Source of the DNA: Pectinophora gossypiella | Lineage: Eukaryota > Arthropoda > Insecta > Lepidoptera > Gelechiidae | DNA: 64,000 bases | Direction: 5' to 3' | NCBI RefSeq assembly: GCF_024362695.1 | Contig: NC_065405.1 | Location: forward strand, 4,162,672-4,226,671 | Shown here: positions 61,329-64,000 of the stretch, piece after piece | How the letters are laid out: the number at the start of each line of letters is the position of its first letter | Position numbering within the stretch: position 1 is the first letter of the stretch | Made by a program: the position numbers and the translations under genes | Notes under the pieces: generated by a model | Databases searched by the model: none | Told to the model about the DNA's origin: nothing | The model's input: only the letters and a program-made list of their open reading frames with translations

Positions 61329-63948
61329 CTGTTTCATATAAATACACTTTGTGATAGACAAAATATACGTATAATAACAGTAAACGCCGACTATTCTCCG
61401 AGGGGGTATTTTGTCGAAAAAAACAATAAAAACAGGGTGTTAGTGATATAGTAACGAAAACTATGAGGGATGTTTCAGACCATGATTTCGAGTACCTCAA
61501 CCCAAGCGACAGAAAATTCCACTTAATATTAACTCAGAATCATGGTCTGAATCATCCCCCTTAGTATTCGTTATGATGTCACTAACAGCCTGTATGTATA
61601 CAGTATACAGTGTATATCGTATTTAAATAAATAATCATAATCTCATACAAAGTGAATTTTGAATTTGGACGTAGTACTTTCAATGTAAATGCCTGCAACT
61701 GTCGAAGACAGACTTATTCCTTCAAGTTCTATCTGTCCTTTCCCGAGTTAAACAGAAAGATTTATTTTACACTTTGTACTAGTTTCCACGAGAAATATTT
61801 CAAGCAATAGTGTTAGTTTTGTATCCTCAAACTTATAATGATGAGGAAACTCCGGAAGGTGGAAGTAGGTTAAAAAGTTGCTTGAGGGCATTTTTATCTT
61901 TCTTTGAGCAAGTAGATACTTGGATATTTTTGTTGATATATTAGTTTTGTTGGTCTTCTTTCGCTTCGGGGTTTTGGGGCTTTGGAATTTTCGTAGACAC
62001 ATGGATATCATTTTTATCCAAAATGTCATGTCATCAAGCGTTGCATAGCTGGTGAGTCTTGTTTAGAATTTGAAACTTCATCTGGTATGAACCTTTTTTA
62101 GTCAATTAAACGTCTCCTACAGGAACTTGAGAAGTTTGGAGGACCTAGCGTTTCTTATTTGGCACCAGCACAACATATTTTAATATTTAATTTATCCTTA
62201 TCAACCATCACTTCCATGTTCACTTCTCTTTCATCTTTTACTTTGTCCACATTTTATTGGTTTTTTATCGTCCTATAAAGACATGAAAAATACATCTAAA
62301 AATACAAAACACTTACATCTCATCAGGACAGTTGTGGGGCTGGGAAGGTCTGTAGCCTCCACTCAGGAAGGCACCAACATCGGCTGCGTCCAGTTCCGCC
62401 AAAGGAGCTGCTCCAAGGGTTGAAAGTTCCCATAGTGTAATTCCTAGTGACCACTGTACAAACAAAGACTCTGCTTTAATCGGCATTGGCCAAGTTACCT
62501 ATTTCAATAAATCGTACGGTGAATTATCAGTTATGAAGTTTATAAAACACCAACATAATATGCTTATATGGAACACATTAAAGAGGAGGGGAACATCGTG
62601 TTTTTAAAGAAGTCAAAGAATTGGGCTTGCATAGACAAGAATGGAGAATGCTACACCGACAAGAGCGTGGCTCAAATTAATGACGGTGAGTTCTTAAAAG
62701 CATCTTTGGTTTGATCATACTAAACTTACCACATCAGAAGACGTAGTGTACTGGTTCTGAAGCAGTGTTTCTGGCGCCATCCACTTGACTGGCCGGTTTT
62801 CGTTGTCACCAAGGCAATGGTAGTCATCAGGGAAGAGATCTCGCGATAACCCGTTGTCTGCCAGTTTCAGTCTCAATTTCTCATCCACTCTAAAGAAAAT
62901 TATAAGTATCATGACATATTTTCTTTCCGATGTAGGTAGTCTTCATCATCATCAGCCTTAGCATGTTAAGCGCAGGTCGATAGAATTGGATTTTTTTTTT
63001 GTATCGCGCGCGATTTGTGTGTGTCTACCTATGTATATCAAAAAATGTGAGATTTAGGAAGAATAAAAAAAACACTGATTCGACTTATCAATTTGAAAGT
63101 AAAATTGAAGGAGTGCTAGTTCTACTCCAAGATCATTCATAGTATTATAGTTTTTTAGAATCTTTTCACACGTGATTCCGCCTATTTTCATGTAAGTCTC
63201 TAGATAAAGCCTTTTGGTACCTTTATTCATTTTTGGAGCAGTAAAATATTATTTCTATTTGTATGATTCCAAACTAAAAAGTTATCTTACATGCAGTTCC
63301 TGGCAGCAACATCAGCATGCACTATTCTCTGGACGTGCAGGTACGACAGTCCACATGCCACTTGAGCACCCAAGTCCACCAGCTCCCTAGTTGCTGGTGC
63401 CGCTTGTTGGCCCAACCGGCATGATGTTAGAAACCTGGTGGCAAATTGGAACTGCTGGGACTAGTTTTATATAGTTGCTTTATTGCTGTCAAGTTTTTTA
63501 GTGACAACCGTGATACAATCTTCTCGATCCCCAATAAAAATTGAACTGTAGCAGTAGTTATGTCAGGTTTCGAAGTCTTCGGATAGTTTAAGCAGTAAGT
63601 AAGTTAATTATTAAGATAGTCAAAAATGTTAATTGTTGAAATTCGTCTTCCCTCTTGCTTTTCCAGATTTTAGCATCTATTACCAATTTATAGTCATTGA
63701 GAGGTTCTCGCCATATGATTCGGAATCTACTTCGATTAATCCTGAAGTATATTGATACTCAACTTATAATGATAACCATGCTTACCTCTTAAGATTAGAA
63801 GAATGTGAAACGCAGCAGTAGACCAGAAGTGGTTTCCGAGCTTCTTCAGCACAAGCAGCCATAGGAGTCAGCACATTGGCGTGAGACAACCCACAGAACC
63901 TCAAACCTTCGGCCACAAGCAGCGCTGCCTGCATTGCTGATGCCGCTT
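61217..63948 (-). CDS. drl-like: Derailed/RYK-family Wnt receptor, C-terminal pseudokinase region (5 exons, 5' partial)
   Basis: Spliced minus-strand gene: 63948..63786, 63434..63291, 62889..62730, 62453..62317, 61328..61217. All four introns are GT-AG and the reading phase agrees at every junction. The joined protein is about 238 residues of a tyrosine-kinase-like domain, from the N-lobe (EGLRFCGLSHANVL) to the stop. Diagnostic features are the block CLGDNENRPVKWMAPE, SRDLFPDDYH, and a C-terminus of RQALSTYI, which matches the way RYK/Derailed proteins end. The catalytic loop reads HADVAARN (HRD in active kinases) and the Mg-binding DFG reads DNG. RYK-family receptors are known Wnt receptors with a degenerate kinase domain at the inner face of the plasma membrane. 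The beta-3 lysine, transmembrane segment and WIF domain must lie in exons beyond the right edge. Which insect paralog this is (drl, dnt or Drl-2) cannot be decided here. Family assignment is secure. Confidence 0.93.
61329..62316 (-). other. last intron of the drl-like gene, containing a D-family MITE
   Basis: GT-AG intron of 988 bases. It contains an inverted-repeat MITE (61432-61596). The remainder has no feature I recognise; a 93-codon minus-strand ORF at 61748-62029 lies inside it and is not supported. Confidence 0.75.
61432..61596. mobile_element. MITE family D copy (intronic)
   Basis: Starts ACAGGGTGTTAGTGATATAG and ends with the inverted complement CACTAACAGCCTGTAT. The inner arms carry the family's CATGATTTCGAGT / ACTCAGAATCATGG pair. 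The left half is shortened compared with other copies. Confidence 0.8.
62317..62453 (-). CDS. drl-like: drl-like exon, C-lobe helix F region
   Basis: 137 bases, acceptor TTGTACAG, donor AT|GTAAGT. It encodes WSLGITLWELSTLG, then AAPLAELDAADVGAFLSGGY and RPSQPHNCPDE. It joins the preceding exon to form SDVWSLG, the conserved SDVW segment of tyrosine kinases. Confidence 0.93.
62635..62695 (+). repeat. LINE K 3'-end fragment in a drl-like intron
   Basis: GAATGCTACACCGACAAGAG then CGTGGCTC and AATTAATGACGG match the last about 60 bases of the K repeats at 38.7 and 24.2 kb. It lies between the second- and third-last exons. Confidence 0.7.
62730..62889 (-). CDS. drl-like: drl-like exon, activation segment
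   Basis: 160 bases, acceptor TCTTTAG, donor GTG|GTAAGT. It encodes VDEKLRLKLADNGLSRDLF, then PDDYHCLGDNENRPVKWM and APETLLQNQYTTSSDV. DNG stands where active kinases have DFG. The APE motif is present. This exon alone identifies the RYK/Derailed family. Confidence 0.95.
63291..63434 (-). CDS. drl-like: drl-like exon, catalytic loop
   Basis: 144 bases, acceptor CACCAG, donor AT|GTAAGA. It encodes FLTSCRLGQQ, ELVDLGAQVACGLSYLH (helix E), then IVHADVAARNC. The HRD arginine is replaced by alanine, while the aspartate and the RN pair remain. The last AT joins the next exon's A to give Ile. Confidence 0.92.
63786..63948 (-). CDS. drl-like: drl-like exon, kinase N-lobe
   Basis: 163 bases, acceptor TCCTAG, donor AG|GTAAGC. 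It begins with the last two bases of a codon, so an upstream exon exists outside the window. It encodes the region after the usual beta-3 strand: a helix-C-like stretch (MQAALLVAEGLRFCGLSH), ANVLTP, then the hinge region KPLLVYCCVSHSSNLKR. The final AG joins the first G of the next exon to make Arg. Confidence 0.9.
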
Positions 63949-64000
63949 CTAGGATAATATTTAATCTTTACGTTCATTTGAAAAAGGATGTTAAATTCAC

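Noticed and set aside
61261..61500. 79-codon minus-strand ORF ending PYRPHPGRQPLNY
   Set aside because: It runs across the intron and MITE in a different frame; the spliced frame gives the RYK C-terminus.

Overview
This 64 kb window looks like nuclear DNA from an insect, most probably a moth or butterfly. It is AT-rich and gene-poor. It is full of short dispersed repeats I associate with lepidopteran genomes: several tRNA-headed SINE families, 3' ends of LINEs with short tandem tails, a Helitron with GTCT/CAGA microsatellite sequence, and many foldback MITEs. Family letters (SINE A/B/C, LINE K/R/V, MITE D/E and so on) are my own labels, made by comparing copies within the window. Coordinates of repeat edges are approximate.

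The one clear cellular gene is at the right end on the minus strand. Five spliced exons (63948 down to 61217) encode the C-terminal kinase-like domain of a Derailed/RYK-family Wnt receptor. The gene starts beyond the right edge and its stop codon is at 61217-61219. It has the family's altered motifs: DNG in place of DFG, an HAD catalytic loop, and the block CLGDNENRPVKWMAPE. Its last introns carry a MITE and a LINE fragment.

The largest element is a nearly intact CR1-like non-LTR retrotransposon on the minus strand (about 30929-36071). ORF1 has a PHD finger, a coiled coil and an SGNH-esterase-like domain. ORF2 has an APE endonuclease and a reverse transcriptase. ORF2 has no AUG ahead of its endonuclease and overlaps ORF1 in the +1 frame, with a UUU_CGG site two codons before the ORF1 stop. 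The element sits inside an older repeat (family F), and other copies of F in the window show the unoccupied sequence.

Layout: 0-10 kb holds MITEs, SINEs and LINE fragments, with a 509 bp inverted-repeat element at 8.0-8.5 kb. 10.26-12.49 kb is a Helitron-like element carrying about ten 134 bp tandem repeats. 13.6-18 kb holds a perfect hairpin, a direct-inverted-direct duplication (15.75-16.05 kb) and more SINEs. 20.7-21.83 kb is a frameshifted LINE C-terminus. 22.4-22.85 kb has a candidate first exon and microexon on the minus strand. 23-30 kb is SINE/LINE debris and 31-36 kb is the CR1 element. 36-49 kb holds SINEs, a CA/CG microsatellite and a cluster of five D-family MITEs. 49.9-50.9 kb is a 942 bp element with about 130 bp terminal inverted repeats. 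51.16 kb has the start of a THAP-like domain cut by a repeat. 52.0-53.4 kb has a candidate coding exon whose 3' end is repeated in inverted orientation. 54-61 kb is mostly AT-rich with nested MITEs. No rRNA gene, canonical tRNA gene or CRISPR array was found.
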